From assembly GCF_003461245.1 (NCBI RefSeq), contig NZ_QTWS01000007.1, positions 60,115 to 124,114 on the forward strand: a stretch of 64,000 nucleotides of DNA, read 5' to 3'. Numbering within the stretch: the stretch's first letter is position 1; the number at the start of each line of letters is the position of its first letter. Of this stretch, positions 28,466-36,705 are shown piece by piece. The notes below the pieces were generated by a model. It was given only the letters and a program-made list of their open reading frames with translations, had not been told where the DNA came from and ran no database searches. Made by a program: the position numbers and the translations under genes. The DNA is from Blautia sp. AF19-10LB (GTDB lineage Bacteria; Bacillota; Clostridia; Lachnospirales; Lachnospiraceae).

Positions 28466-29095
28466 TTAGATAGTACCGAAAATACGGTCTCCAGCATCGC
28501 CAAGTCCCGGGCAGATGTATGCATGGTCGTTCAGTTCACGGTCCAGATGTCCTACATAGATCTGTACATCCGGATGCTCTTTATGGAGACGCTCCAATCC
28601 TTCCGGTGCTGCGATAACAAACATGCATTTGATATTTTTGCCGCCGTGTTCCTTGATCATTCTGACTGCGTCCACAGCAGAACCACCTGTTGCAAGCATC
28701 GGGTCTGTGACAACGATCAGACGCTGATCGATCGGATCCGGCAGTTTGCAGTAATATTCGTGCGGCTCATGTGTCTCAGGATCTCTGTAAAGTCCGATGT
28801 GTCCGATCTTTGCAGACGGAACAAGTGTAGTGATACCATTGACCATTCCAAGTCCGGCACGAAGTACCGGAACAACAGCCAGCTTCTTGCCTGCGATCAT
28901 AGGTGACATGCAGGTTTCGATCGGTGTCTCTACCTCAACATCTTCCAGTGGAAGATCTCTCAGTGCCTCATATCCCATCAGTACTGCGATCTCCTCGATC
29001 AGTTTACGAAATTCATTTGTTCCTGTATTTTTGTTACGAAGCATAGAAATTTTATGCTGGATCAGCGGATGATCCATAATAAATACATTCTCCAT
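28466..29095 (-). CDS. upp: Uracil phosphoribosyltransferase
   Basis: A 209-residue pyrimidine-salvage enzyme: uracil + PRPP to UMP. PRPP loop [15 protein letters not shown] and the uracil-binding end [16 protein letters not shown] are intact. The start is ATG 29095, 5 nt after GGAGG; the ATG at 29107 overlaps that ribosome site and is rejected. Transcribed from 29147-29175. Confidence 0.96.
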   Translation of the reverse strand: MENVFIMDHPLIQHKISMLRNKNTGTNEFRKLIEEIAVLMGYEALRDLPLEDVEVETPIETCMSPMIAGKKLAVVPVLRAGLGMVNGITTLVPSAKIGHIGLYRDPETHEPHEYYCKLPDPIDQRLIVVTDPMLATGGSAVDAVRMIKEHGGKNIKCMFVIAAPEGLERLHKEHPDVQIYVGHLDRELNDHAYICPGLGDAGDRIFGTI

Positions 29096-29146
29096 TTCAA
29101 CCTCCATAGATGATTCTGTATCGAATTTTCTACATTTTCTATGGTG

Positions 29147-29175
29147 ATTATACCCTATTTCTCAGTTATTGACAA
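29147..29175 (-). promoter_or_regulatory. Promoter of upp-nth
   Basis: On the minus strand TTGTCA (29175-29170) and TATAAT (29152-29147) have a 17-nt spacer. The -35 box overlaps the -35 box of the divergent promoter at 29169-29196. Confidence 0.8.
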
Positions 29176-29196
29176 CCACCGCAAACATGTTACACT
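29169..29196 (+). promoter_or_regulatory. Promoter of the MoxR/VWA gene cluster
   Basis: A perfect TTGACA (29169-29174) and TACACT (29191-29196) have a 16-nt spacer, 35 nt before the first gene. Five bases are shared with the opposing upp -35 box. Confidence 0.7.
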
Positions 29197-29230
29197 TAAC
29201 TTATATTTATCTTATGTTAGGAGCAATTTT

Positions 29231-29566
29231 ATGACTGATTATGAGCAGATTTTTCTCTCTTCCGGGCAGGAGAAGCAGAAACTTACGATTGCCCTGAAAC
29301 GTTTTGTCGAAACAGAGGATCCTGACTGGAAATCCCGCTATCAGAGCTATCTGCGGACCCGTTTCCGTCCTGCCATGACTGAACTGATCCATGGCGGTGA
29401 TCTGGCACGTATCCGCAATTTATGCGCTTTTGCCCCGCTGACTGCTCCCGCACTGGAACAGTTTATCCAGGAAGCTTCCATTTGCGGACAGACCGAGATC
29501 CTTGCTTTTCTTCTCCGGTTAAAAAAAGATTCCTTCGGATTTCATGACAGAGATTTTTCTCTCTGA
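29231..29566 (+). CDS. Small protein of unknown function upstream of MoxR/VWA pair
   Basis: A 111-residue cytoplasmic helical protein beginning MTDYEQIFLSSGQEKQKLTI and containing RFRPAMTELIHGGDLARI. The start at 29231 follows AGGAG by 7 nt; the frame is open upstream but only across the promoter. It is the first gene before the VWA-like and MoxR genes, suggesting an adaptor or substrate of that ATPase system. No family is recognised. Confidence 0.7.
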   Translation: MTDYEQIFLSSGQEKQKLTIALKRFVETEDPDWKSRYQSYLRTRFRPAMTELIHGGDLARIRNLCAFAPLTAPALEQFIQEASICGQTEILAFLLRLKKDSFGFHDRDFSL

Positions 29567-29618
29567 AAATCTGACTTTTATTTTGAAGTTCATTTTATAG
29601 TATGAAAGGATTTTGTTT

Positions 29619-30854
29619 ATGAAACCTTCCGGCGATTTTTCCCTTTATCAGAAGATCTGGGACTTCACGCGGGAACAGCTTTCCGTAAAATATCCCTTTT
29701 TTCGGAAACTTCTGTGGAATTTTTCTTTTAAAGAATCTGAAGATACCGAAACTGCTGGAACTGACGGCAGGAATATCTATTTCAACCCTGATTTTGTAAT
29801 AAAAAGCTTCCAGGAATCATCCACGAAACTGGAGGAGCTTTTTCTGCACATGCTGTATCACTGCCTGTTCCTTCATCTCATCATGGATGTGCCACCGGAT
29901 CGCAGACTCTGGGATCTCGCCTGTGATGCGGCTGTCCAGAGGATCCTTCAGAATGAAAAGAGGGAACGTGACCCGATGAAAATCTATCAGGAATTCCAGA
30001 ACGCAGCCGTCTCAGATTCTTCCTCTCAACCAGATTCGTCAGAACCTTCTGCTGAAGCTGAACTCATCACTCCACTTGACGACCACAACTTCTGGAAATA
30101 CACCGACCGCCAGAAATTCCTCGAGACGATCCGACAGACTCTCGGTGGTATGTCCGGTGCCGCCGGCATGGGGCTGTACGGCAACAGCGGACGCGGCAGT
30201 GCTCCCGGAAATCAGGTGGAAGAACTCTCTGTCGAGGAAAAAGGCAAATACGATTTTCACCATTTTCTCAGACGTTTTGCCGTCCACAGGGAAGAAATCC
30301 ATACCGATGCCCAGAGTTTCGACTATATTCCCTATATATTCGGGCTTGATCATTATGGAAATATCCCTCTGATCGAATATCTCGAGTACCAGGAAGTCAC
30401 CCGGCTTGAGGAGCTTGTCATCGCGATCGATACTTCCGGCTCCTGCTCAGCAGACACCGTCCGTCGATTTATGGAAGAAACTTATGGAATCCTCAGCGAC
30501 CAGGAGAATTTTTTCCGCAAAATGAACCTCTATATCATCCAATGTGACTGCTTTATACAGGATGTGGCACATATTACCTGCGAAAAAGACTGGCAGGATT
30601 ATCTCCAGAACCTCCGTATCCACGGGCGCAGCGGGACCGATTTCCGGCCCGTTTTTGAATACGTGGAAAAGCTCCGCGAAGAACGGAAACTCAAGAATCT
30701 CAAGGGACTGCTCTATTTCACAGACGGCGATGGGATCTATCTGGAAAAAGCTACCGACTATGAAACTGCTTTTGTTTTTTATAAAGAAAAATCCATGCAC
30801 CAGAAAGTTCCTGCATGGGCTGTAAAGTTATATCTTGATGCTGAAAAATCCTGA
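29619..30854 (+). CDS. VWA-like (DUF2201) protein partner of MoxR ATPase
   Basis: A 411-residue cytoplasmic protein. The N-terminal putative-metallopeptidase-like domain has HMLYHCLFLHLIMD near residues 80-95, with Asp-rich RRLWDLACDAAVQRI after it. The C-terminal VWA-like domain has the MIDAS-type motif IAIDTSGSCS (near 268-277) and, later, GRSGTDFRPVF and YFTDGDG. A Ser/Glu-rich linker and a Gly-rich segment lie in the middle. MoxR AAA+ ATPases and VWA proteins work as chaperone pairs that insert cofactors or remodel complexes. The client is unknown. The start at 29619 follows AAAGGA. Confidence 0.85.
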   Translation: MKPSGDFSLYQKIWDFTREQLSVKYPFFRKLLWNFSFKESEDTETAGTDGRNIYFNPDFVIKSFQESSTKLEELFLHMLYHCLFLHLIMDVPPDRRLWDLACDAAVQRILQNEKRERDPMKIYQEFQNAAVSDSSSQPDSSEPSAEAELITPLDDHNFWKYTDRQKFLETIRQTLGGMSGAAGMGLYGNSGRGSAPGNQVEELSVEEKGKYDFHHFLRRFAVHREEIHTDAQSFDYIPYIFGLDHYGNIPLIEYLEYQEVTRLEELVIAIDTSGSCSADTVRRFMEETYGILSDQENFFRKMNLYIIQCDCFIQDVAHITCEKDWQDYLQNLRIHGRSGTDFRPVFEYVEKLREERKLKNLKGLLYFTDGDGIYLEKATDYETAFVFYKEKSMHQKVPAWAVKLYLDAEKS

Positions 30855-30883
30855 ACCTACGCATATCCAGAAAGGATCACGCT

Positions 30884-32389
30884 ATGAATATCAAAGAAGC
30901 CAAAGAAGAAATTCTACACACGATACAGATCTACACTCGTAAAGACGCGCACGGACAGTATCTCATGCCCTCTGTCCGTCAGCGTCCGGTTCTCCTGATC
31001 GGACCACCCGGAATCGGCAAGACTGCCATCATGGAACAGATTTCCCGCGAATGTGGAATCGGTCTTACCGCCTATACCATCACGCACCACACCCGCCAGA
31101 GTGCCGTAGGCCTTCCCGTTATCGTAAAGAAAAATTATCAGGGCAAAGAGTATTCCATCACCGAATATACGATGAGTGAGATCATCGCCTCTGTCTATGA
31201 AACGATTGAAAAAAGTGGCTGCCAGGAGGGGATTCTCTTCATTGATGAGATCAACTGCGTATCGGAAACTCTGGTCCCGACCATGCTTCAGTTTCTCCAG
31301 AACAAAACTTTCGGCACACATCCTGTCCCGGAAGGCTGGGTCATTGTTGCCGCCGGAAACCCTGTCGAATATAACAAATCTGCCCGCGAATTCGACATTG
31401 TCACGCTGGACCGTGTGAAACGGATCGATGTGGAACCCGATCTCGCCGTGTGGAAGGAATATGCCTGGGCAAAGGGCATCCATCCGGCGATCCTTTCTTA
31501 TTTAAGTTTACATAATGATCGTTTCTATCATGTAGAAAACACTGCTTCCGGTGTCCGCTTCGTCACAGCACGAGGATGGGAAGATCTTTCTTCCATTCTG
31601 TATGGATATGAGGATCTTGATCTCACACCGGACGCAGACCTGGTCCTGCAGTATCTTCAGGAACCGGAAACTGCCAGGGATTTTGCCGGATATTATGATC
31701 TCTATGCAAAATACCGCCAGGACTACCGGATTCCGGAACTGCTCTCCGGCCGTATCTCTGAGGAAGAATTTCAGGACCGCTGTAATCTCGTACAGCAAGC
31801 TTCCACCGATGAAAAAATCTCTGTCGCGGGGCTTCTTCTCGATGGGTGGAACAGTTTTTTCCAGCAGTTCCAGAAAGAAGATCAGTTTACAACAGCACTC
31901 CACGACACGCTGAAGCAGATCCGTGCCGCCCTGCTGCGCGAAGAAACACTCGATGAAATCATTATACAGCGAAAACAGGCTCTGAAAGTTAAGCTGGAAA
32001 ATCATCTTATTTCTTCTGCGGACTATGAGCAGAACGAACAGATCACAAAAATTCTGGAAAGCTGTCTTGTCGAAACACGTAAGAAGCGGGTGAATGATCC
32101 GCAAAAAAACCTCGCCATTCTCAGGGATGCCCTGAGTGACGAGGTAGATAATCGCAAAAATCTTGCCGCACAAACTTCTCTCGCACTGGAAAATGGATAT
32201 CGTTTTGCAAGTGAAGCCTTTGAAGATGGACCGGAACTTCTTTTCCTGACTTCAGATCTGAGCCACAATCCAAAGGCGGTACAGTTTATCAGCACTTTTG
32301 GATGCGAGCCTTATTTTCATTACAGTGAACAGTTGATGTTTCAGGAGAAACGGCAGACATTACTCCGGGAAATTGAAAGGCACTCCTGA
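30884..32389 (+). CDS. MoxR-family AAA+ ATPase
   Basis: A 501-residue ATPase with Walker A GPPGIGKTAIM near residue 45, Walker B GILFIDEINC near 120 and a sensor-1 region WVIVAAGNPVEYN. The C-terminal 200 residues extend beyond a minimal MoxR domain and are helical and charged. It follows the VWA-like gene by 29 nt. The gene ends 1 nt before the convergent PAP2-fusion gene, with no terminator between them. Confidence 0.9.
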   Translation: MNIKEAKEEILHTIQIYTRKDAHGQYLMPSVRQRPVLLIGPPGIGKTAIMEQISRECGIGLTAYTITHHTRQSAVGLPVIVKKNYQGKEYSITEYTMSEIIASVYETIEKSGCQEGILFIDEINCVSETLVPTMLQFLQNKTFGTHPVPEGWVIVAAGNPVEYNKSAREFDIVTLDRVKRIDVEPDLAVWKEYAWAKGIHPAILSYLSLHNDRFYHVENTASGVRFVTARGWEDLSSILYGYEDLDLTPDADLVLQYLQEPETARDFAGYYDLYAKYRQDYRIPELLSGRISEEEFQDRCNLVQQASTDEKISVAGLLLDGWNSFFQQFQKEDQFTTALHDTLKQIRAALLREETLDEIIIQRKQALKVKLENHLISSADYEQNEQITKILESCLVETRKKRVNDPQKNLAILRDALSDEVDNRKNLAAQTSLALENGYRFASEAFEDGPELLFLTSDLSHNPKAVQFISTFGCEPYFHYSEQLMFQEKRQTLLREIERHS

Positions 32390-32390
32390 T

Positions 32391-33641
32391 TCAGATCCAG
32401 TCTCTGCCGCTCAGGTTCCTACGGTATTTCGGTCCCATCAGACCGTTTTTGCGCTCCAGTGCCTCGCGGAATTCAGCCCCGTACATTACGAAGGACATCG
32501 TCATGCACACAGCACAAGCCCCGATCAGCACATTGGCTGTCGAATACGGAAGTCTGACTCCTGCTGTCAAAATCATCACAACTACATAAGTAACTGCTGT
32601 ATTCAGCTTGCCATGCCACTGAGCTTCCCCGGTCGCGTCGGTCTCCATAATGACTTTCCAGCCTACGACCAGCATGTATGTTTCTTTTATCACAAACAGG
32701 ATCATCACAAGTTTCACCAGCGGATAACGTGATATCAGACACGCCAGCATCACTGCCTGCATTGCCTTGTCTGCCAGTGGATCAAGCAGTCTTCCGATCC
32801 TGCTGATCTGATTAAAGGATCTCGCAATTCTTCCATCCAGGAAGTCGGTCGCTGCCGCTGCCAGGATGATCATGGTCAGAGCCGGTCTGTTTCCTCTCAT
32901 ACCATGTCTCTCGCAGATTCCAAGGAAAAGAATTGCAAGTCCGAGTCTGATAAGACTCAGAAGATTCGGTACGGTAAGGATTTCTTTACGTGTAAAAACT
33001 TCTGCAAGCTTCTCCTGCCTTGCCGGAATCACACGGTAGAAAAGCTGGTAACACAGGATATTCAGAATCAGGGCTGTCATTACATCTGAAACACAGTGCT
33101 GCTTCAGGAACATGGTTGCCATGATGATAGACACTGTCAGAACTGTCTGTGCTGCTGTAAATACTTTATTTTTCCTGCATCTCTCATTCTGGAAAAGTGC
33201 TACACAGCTTGCCACAGAATTAAATACGTGGATACTTGGAAAAATATTCGTAGGCGTGTCGATCTTATACAAAAATCTGACCGCTGAAATAAAAATACCG
33301 CTCTCCCCGGTCAGATCCGGTCGAAGATTCTGTCCGTTCGGGTAAACATAGGAAACCAGAATGAACAAGGTCATTCCCACTGCCAGAGTGCCAATATACT
33401 GATAATATTCCTTCTTGCCCGGGCAGAACAGCACGAAATAAACCACTGTACCGATCAGAAAAAAGTACCACATCACATATGGAATAATAAAATACGGGCA
33501 GAACGGGATTTTGTCATCTGCCAGCGAATGGATGATATGTATTTTCACATCGCTTCGCTCTACGAGCATAAAGGATACCATATAAAAAATCCCATACAGC
33601 GGAATCATCCACAAATGTTTTGATTTCTTCAGATAATTCAA
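32391..33641 (-). CDS. PAP2 phosphatase / CDP-alcohol phosphatidyltransferase fusion
   Basis: A 416-residue multi-span membrane protein. The N-terminal half is PAP2-like: PSIHVFNSVAS (near 150) and FLKQHCVSD (near 190) supply the phosphatase His residues. The C-terminal half is a CDP-alcohol phosphatidyltransferase: DFLDGRIAR..GRLLDPLADK (D-G-x2-A-R..G-x3-D-x3-D, near 275-300). Such a fusion could make a phospholipid phosphate and then remove the phosphate, as in PGP synthase/phosphatase, but the substrates are not proven. The start is TTG 33641 with AAAGGTGAT at good spacing; the ATG at 33683 lacks a ribosome site. Confidence 0.85.
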   Translation of the reverse strand: MNYLKKSKHLWMIPLYGIFYMVSFMLVERSDVKIHIIHSLADDKIPFCPYFIIPYVMWYFFLIGTVVYFVLFCPGKKEYYQYIGTLAVGMTLFILVSYVYPNGQNLRPDLTGESGIFISAVRFLYKIDTPTNIFPSIHVFNSVASCVALFQNERCRKNKVFTAAQTVLTVSIIMATMFLKQHCVSDVMTALILNILCYQLFYRVIPARQEKLAEVFTRKEILTVPNLLSLIRLGLAILFLGICERHGMRGNRPALTMIILAAAATDFLDGRIARSFNQISRIGRLLDPLADKAMQAVMLACLISRYPLVKLVMILFVIKETYMLVVGWKVIMETDATGEAQWHGKLNTAVTYVVVMILTAGVRLPYSTANVLIGACAVCMTMSFVMYGAEFREALERKNGLMGPKYRRNLSGRDWI

Positions 33642-33723
33642 AATATCACCTTTCCGAATATGCTGGCTGCATGCCAGGGGCAATTTATTGTTTCAGTCAT
33701 TACATTCTTGTTTCATTTATCTG

Positions 33724-33740
33724 TAGGTATAATATACCTA
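33724..33740. promoter_or_regulatory. Perfect 17-nt palindrome over the fusion-gene promoter
   Basis: TAGGTATAATATACCTA is fully symmetric about the central A at 33732 and covers the predicted -10 box. It is a candidate operator for a dimeric repressor. Confidence 0.55.
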
Positions 33741-33758
33741 TTTATAAGATTTAATCAA
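33729..33758 (-). promoter_or_regulatory. Promoter of the PAP2/CDP-alcohol transferase gene
   Basis: On the minus strand TTGATT (33758-33753) and TATTAT (33734-33729) have an 18-nt spacer, about 90 nt before the TTG start. Confidence 0.5.
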
Positions 33759-33860
33759 TCCACAAAATGCCCAAAATATCCGATTTTACAGAAATTTCAT
33801 AATCTCTTTTCATAAAGCTAAGATAAAAATAAGAAATTCTTTCGTTTTCGACACAGATAC

Positions 33861-33893
33861 AAAAAGAGGAAGTGCTTTATGCTGCACTTCCTC
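33861..33893 (-). terminator. Terminator overlapping the dnaJ stop codon
   Basis: GAGGAAGTGC (33866-33875) pairs with GCACTTCCTC (33884-33893), and TTTTTG follows on the minus strand. The dnaJ stop (33877-33879) lies inside the 8-nt loop, so the 5' arm of the stem is coding sequence. Confidence 0.85.
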
Positions 33894-34950
33894 TTCTCTT
33901 CTGTGTATCCTTACGCAAGACCTGCTGGAATTCTCTCAGCTTTTCTTTTGCCTCCGGGCTTAAGTTCTGCGGTACCTGGATCTGTACAGTTACGTACTGA
34001 TTGCCGTGGACAGCAGAATCTTTCATAGAAACAATTCCTTTGCCTTTCAGACGGATCTTACGTCCGGACTGTGTACCCTCCGGGATCTTGCAGATCACAT
34101 CGCCGTACAGGGTGGTGACTTTGGCTTCGCCGCCAAATACGGCTGTTGTAAATGGAATATTTGCTGTTGTGTAGATATCCATTCCTTTACGCTCAAAGCC
34201 AGGTTTCGATGCCACATTGACTTTGAGGAAAAGATCTCCTGCAAGACCGCCATTGAATCCCGGATTTCCTTTGCCTTTCAGACGGATGCTCTTGCCATCT
34301 TCGATGCCTGCCGGGACATGTACCTTAAGTGTCTGGGTAACGCCATTTCCAGATGGATCAGACAGCCTCATCACTCTGTCGCATCCAAAGGCTGCTTCTT
34401 CGAAGCTGACGCTTACTTCTGAGTGAAGATCACTGCCCTTTGCCTGCGTACTTCTTCCGCCGAAGCCGCCAAATCCGCTCTGGCTGTGGAAGCCCTGCCC
34501 TCCGAAGCTGCCGCTCTGACTGCCGCTCTGACCATGGAACATATTTCCAAAGATATCCCCAAAAATATCTCCCATATCGCCCATGTTGCCCATGTTGCCG
34601 TTTTCGAAATGGTATTCATGGTAGCCGCTGCCGCCCTGGCCGAAGCCGCCAAATCCACTGCCAAAACCACCCTGACCATGGAATCCCTGGCCTCCGCCAT
34701 AAGCACCTCCGGCACCTGCACCTTCTTCAAAGGCCGCGAAACCATACTGGTCGTACAGTTTCTTCTTCTCGTCATCACTTAAGATATTATATGCTTCTGT
34801 GATCTCTTTAAACTTCTGTTCCGCATTCTTATCCCCCGGATTCATGTCCGGATGATATTTCTTCGCAAGTTTCCTGTATGCTCTCTTGATCTCCTTCGCA
34901 TCGGCATTTCTTCCGACCCCAAGGACATCATAATAATCTCTCTTAGCCAT
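33877..34950 (-). CDS. DnaJ-family co-chaperone without zinc finger (CbpA-like)
   Basis: A 357-residue Hsp40. The J domain (residues 4-70) has intact HPD in [13 protein letters not shown] long Gly/Phe-rich stretch (about 75-165) follows, with repeated GFGG, GQSGS and NMGDMGD units. There is no CxxCxGxG zinc-finger region, so it is class B. The C-terminal substrate-binding domain is normal ([20 protein letters not shown]). It would stimulate a DnaK; the canonical dnaK is not in this window. It is transcribed from a strong promoter at 35038-35066. Confidence 0.93.
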   Translation of the reverse strand: MAKRDYYDVLGVGRNADAKEIKRAYRKLAKKYHPDMNPGDKNAEQKFKEITEAYNILSDDEKKKLYDQYGFAAFEEGAGAGGAYGGGQGFHGQGGFGSGFGGFGQGGSGYHEYHFENGNMGNMGDMGDIFGDIFGNMFHGQSGSQSGSFGGQGFHSQSGFGGFGGRSTQAKGSDLHSEVSVSFEEAAFGCDRVMRLSDPSGNGVTQTLKVHVPAGIEDGKSIRLKGKGNPGFNGGLAGDLFLKVNVASKPGFERKGMDIYTTANIPFTTAVFGGEAKVTTLYGDVICKIPEGTQSGRKIRLKGKGIVSMKDSAVHGNQYVTVQIQVPQNLSPEAKEKLREFQQVLRKDTQKRRGSAA

Positions 34951-34985
34951 AATGCCACCTCCGGTTATATTCGTATAGAAAAGAA

Positions 34986-35009
34986 GATGCGGTCATAAAC
35001 TCCCGCATC
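34986..35009 (-). promoter_or_regulatory. Leader hairpin upstream of the dnaJ-like gene
   Basis: GATGCGG (34986-34992) pairs with CCGCATC (35003-35009). On the minus strand the stem is followed by TTCTTTTCTAT, so it looks like a weak attenuator or a stabilising leader stem, about 35 nt before the start codon. Confidence 0.4.
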
Positions 35010-35037
35010 CCCTGCCCTTGTCTTTTGTTCTATTTGT

Positions 35038-35066
35038 AATATAACACTCGATTTTTGATATGTCAA
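35038..35066 (-). promoter_or_regulatory. Promoter of the dnaJ-like gene
   Basis: On the minus strand TTGACA (35066-35061) and TATATT (35043-35038) have a 17-nt spacer. No CIRCE-type inverted repeat was seen. Confidence 0.8.
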
Positions 35067-35167
35067 GATGGTGCGGAAAGATTTTTGCTTCCTGTCCTTG
35101 CATACTTGCCAAACAACCTGGCTCTGATCGTGATCGTAGCCCCTGTTTTGTTCTTTCCCATCTTCAT

Positions 35168-35361
35168 TCATTTATTTTTTTCTGCAAGCATACGGCGTAA
35201 TTCCTGCAGTTGTTTGTCTTTTATTTCCAACTGCTTCTTCTGACTAACCAATTGCTCTTTTTGGCTAACCATGCATCCAGTTTATTTCTGATACCCTTAT
35301 TTTCCATGGTTTTTCGGAATATATCAAGTGGAACGAAAATATAGTTTTGAAGCATTATGTA
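35168..35361 (-). pseudogene. Remnant of a PD-(D/E)XK nuclease/transposase-like (Rpn-type) gene
   Basis: Reading down from about 35361, the peptide LQNYIFVPLDIFRKTMENKG followed by IRNKLDAWL is open, then the frame breaks. After a frame change it continues as a Gln/Lys-rich coiled coil (SQKEQLVSQKKQLEIKDKQL) that stops at 35168. A C-terminal region of this style, with an 'xRLDAWLxFL' helix and then a coiled coil, is what I associate with Rpn/PD-(D/E)XK transposase-like proteins. The N-terminal catalytic part is absent. A similar peptide is encoded at the other end of the island (47980-48015). Confidence 0.5.
35305..35340 (+). repeat. Direct repeat, island left copy
   Basis: Thirty of 36 positions match the copy at 47980-48015, in the same orientation (shared core TTTTTCGGAATAT). 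It lies inside the transposase remnant, just outside the last gene of the accessory island. Confidence 0.6.
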
Positions 35362-35371
35362 GTTTTTTACA

Positions 35372-35920
35372 TCAATCTTTAAATCTCTTTTTTATCAAAA
35401 TTACCATCCGATTAAGAATCACCCTAACTTTATTATTAATAAACGTATAATCTTTTAGTTTTTCCGCCAATCCCGGGCTAAGTGCATAATATATTTTTAT
35501 GAACATTCTTCCACCTCGTGATTTTTTTAATACGTTATCTCTGAATCTTCGCAACACCAACACTTCCGGCGCATCATAACTTCCATAAACCGCTGTTGCT
35601 ATATAACAGCCTTCTTTCTGAGATGATTGCTGTGGCGGCTGCTGTGATTCCTGCTTCTGACTAATAGATACAGCTTTTTCCTCTTCTTTCTGTTCTTCTA
35701 ATATTCCGTTAACAATGTTGTTCCATTTACTACAGTCAACTGCTCCACACTCATGTCCCCACGCATCAAAATTTTTTCCAAAATTTACTCTATGCAGTTC
35801 GCAGGCATCTTCATGTGTATCATCCGTTACTGTATAATAATTACATAAGGCGCAACAAGTTTCATTATCTTTATTTACTTTTTTGAATCCGGCATAATTT
35901 AATCTTTCTTCTACATTCAT
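35372..35920 (-). CDS. CFI-box-CTERM domain protein
   Basis: A 182-residue protein. The N-terminal third has paired Cys/His (CCALCNYY, ACELH, GHECGAVDCSKW) that could bind zinc. A Gln/Glu-rich linker follows. The C-terminal domain begins CYIATAVYGSYDAPEVLVLR, the CFI-box motif (C-[FY]-I-A-T-A-x-Y-G). CFI-box domains are found at the ends of diverse proteins and have no established function. The start at 35920 follows AGGGGA. It is the last gene of the island operon. Confidence 0.75.
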   Translation of the reverse strand: MNVEERLNYAGFKKVNKDNETCCALCNYYTVTDDTHEDACELHRVNFGKNFDAWGHECGAVDCSKWNNIVNGILEEQKEEEKAVSISQKQESQQPPQQSSQKEGCYIATAVYGSYDAPEVLVLRRFRDNVLKKSRGGRMFIKIYYALSPGLAEKLKDYTFINNKVRVILNRMVILIKKRFKD

Positions 35921-36074
35921 ACTGTTTCCCCTGTCACTTCTTTTCTGTTTAATAATCACTAATTCTATTTGAGCACCTCATCATAAAAATAGTTTTTACA
36001 ATAAGATGCTCAAATAATATCTACATGCAGATGTCTGGCAATGCAAAGAAATTGGTTTTATACTATACTAAATT

Positions 36075-36257
36075 TCAGTTTTTAAAATGGAAACATCCAT
36101 TTCTGTCGCTCGGTTTGTTATAACCGCCATAAGAACCACGACAGTAAACGCGTCCATACTGATCCTTGTCGCTCCAGTCAGCGTATCTGCAGTCATAACA
36201 GTTGCCCTCAAAACATCCTTCTGGAATTTCAATTTTTAACTCTTTAAAATCTTTCAT
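36075..36257 (-). CDS. Small Cys-rich protein of unknown function
   Basis: A 60-residue protein, MKDFKELKIEIPEGCFEGNC onward, with Cys pairs CFEGNCYDC, a later VYCRG and a C-terminal NGCFHF. This could form one structural zinc site. The ATG at 36257 has a GGGGGAACAGAACT leader. It lies in the operon between the JAB protease and the CFI-box protein. Confidence 0.6.
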   Translation of the reverse strand: MKDFKELKIEIPEGCFEGNCYDCRYADWSDKDQYGRVYCRGSYGGYNKPSDRNGCFHFKN

Positions 36258-36278
36258 AGTTCTGTTCCCCCATTTCTG

Positions 36279-36704
36279 TCAGTCAACAATAAGTTTCTCT
36301 TTTGTAATAACCAATTTTCCCTGCATTTGCTCTGCAATATAGCAAACCATCTTTTTATCTGGCATGACCACTATCGGAAAATATAATCTCTTAAATTCTA
36401 ACGGCATATTTTCAAGGATTTTATCTATGTACCTTTTATCTGCCTCAGATAAAGTTTCCACACTCCAGAAATGAGTATGATAAATCCCCATAAAGCTGAT
36501 AGTTTTCATTTGCCACTGTTTAATTACATCGTTTAGTTCTTTTATATTCGGAATATAGCTACACATTCTGTCCGTCTGCATTCCTCTGTCAAAATGTTCT
36601 ACTGTAATTATCTCATTCTGTCCTCCGAGGATTCCTCCTGTTTCCGGCGGGCATGTATTTTGAGAATCCATTATCTTCTTATATATTTCTGATTTTATAT
36701 GCAT
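36279..36704 (-). CDS. JAB/MPN-domain (JAMM) metalloprotease-like protein
   Basis: A 141-residue single-domain protein with the JAMM signature: Glu in PPETGGILGG (near 19-28) and HTHFWSVETLSEAD (near 96-109), giving E..H-x-H-x7-S-x2-D. JAMM enzymes cleave isopeptide or peptide bonds after ubiquitin-like folds or process short peptides using Zn2+. No E1/E2-like or ubiquitin-like gene is recognisable in the island, so the substrate is unknown. The neighbouring 325-residue protein is a candidate, since only 1 nt separates its stop from this start. Confidence 0.8.
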   Translation of the reverse strand: MHIKSEIYKKIMDSQNTCPPETGGILGGQNEIITVEHFDRGMQTDRMCSYIPNIKELNDVIKQWQMKTISFMGIYHTHFWSVETLSEADKRYIDKILENMPLEFKRLYFPIVVMPDKKMVCYIAEQMQGKLVITKEKLIVD

Positions 36705-36705
36705 T

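Noticed and set aside
33877..34950. Canonical class A DnaJ
   Set aside because: The CxxCxGxG zinc-finger repeats are completely absent, so it was called CbpA-like instead.
35055..35243. A plus-strand 62-codon frame between dnaJ and the island
   Set aside because: It runs antisense over the dnaJ promoter and the transposase remnant, and has no ribosome site.
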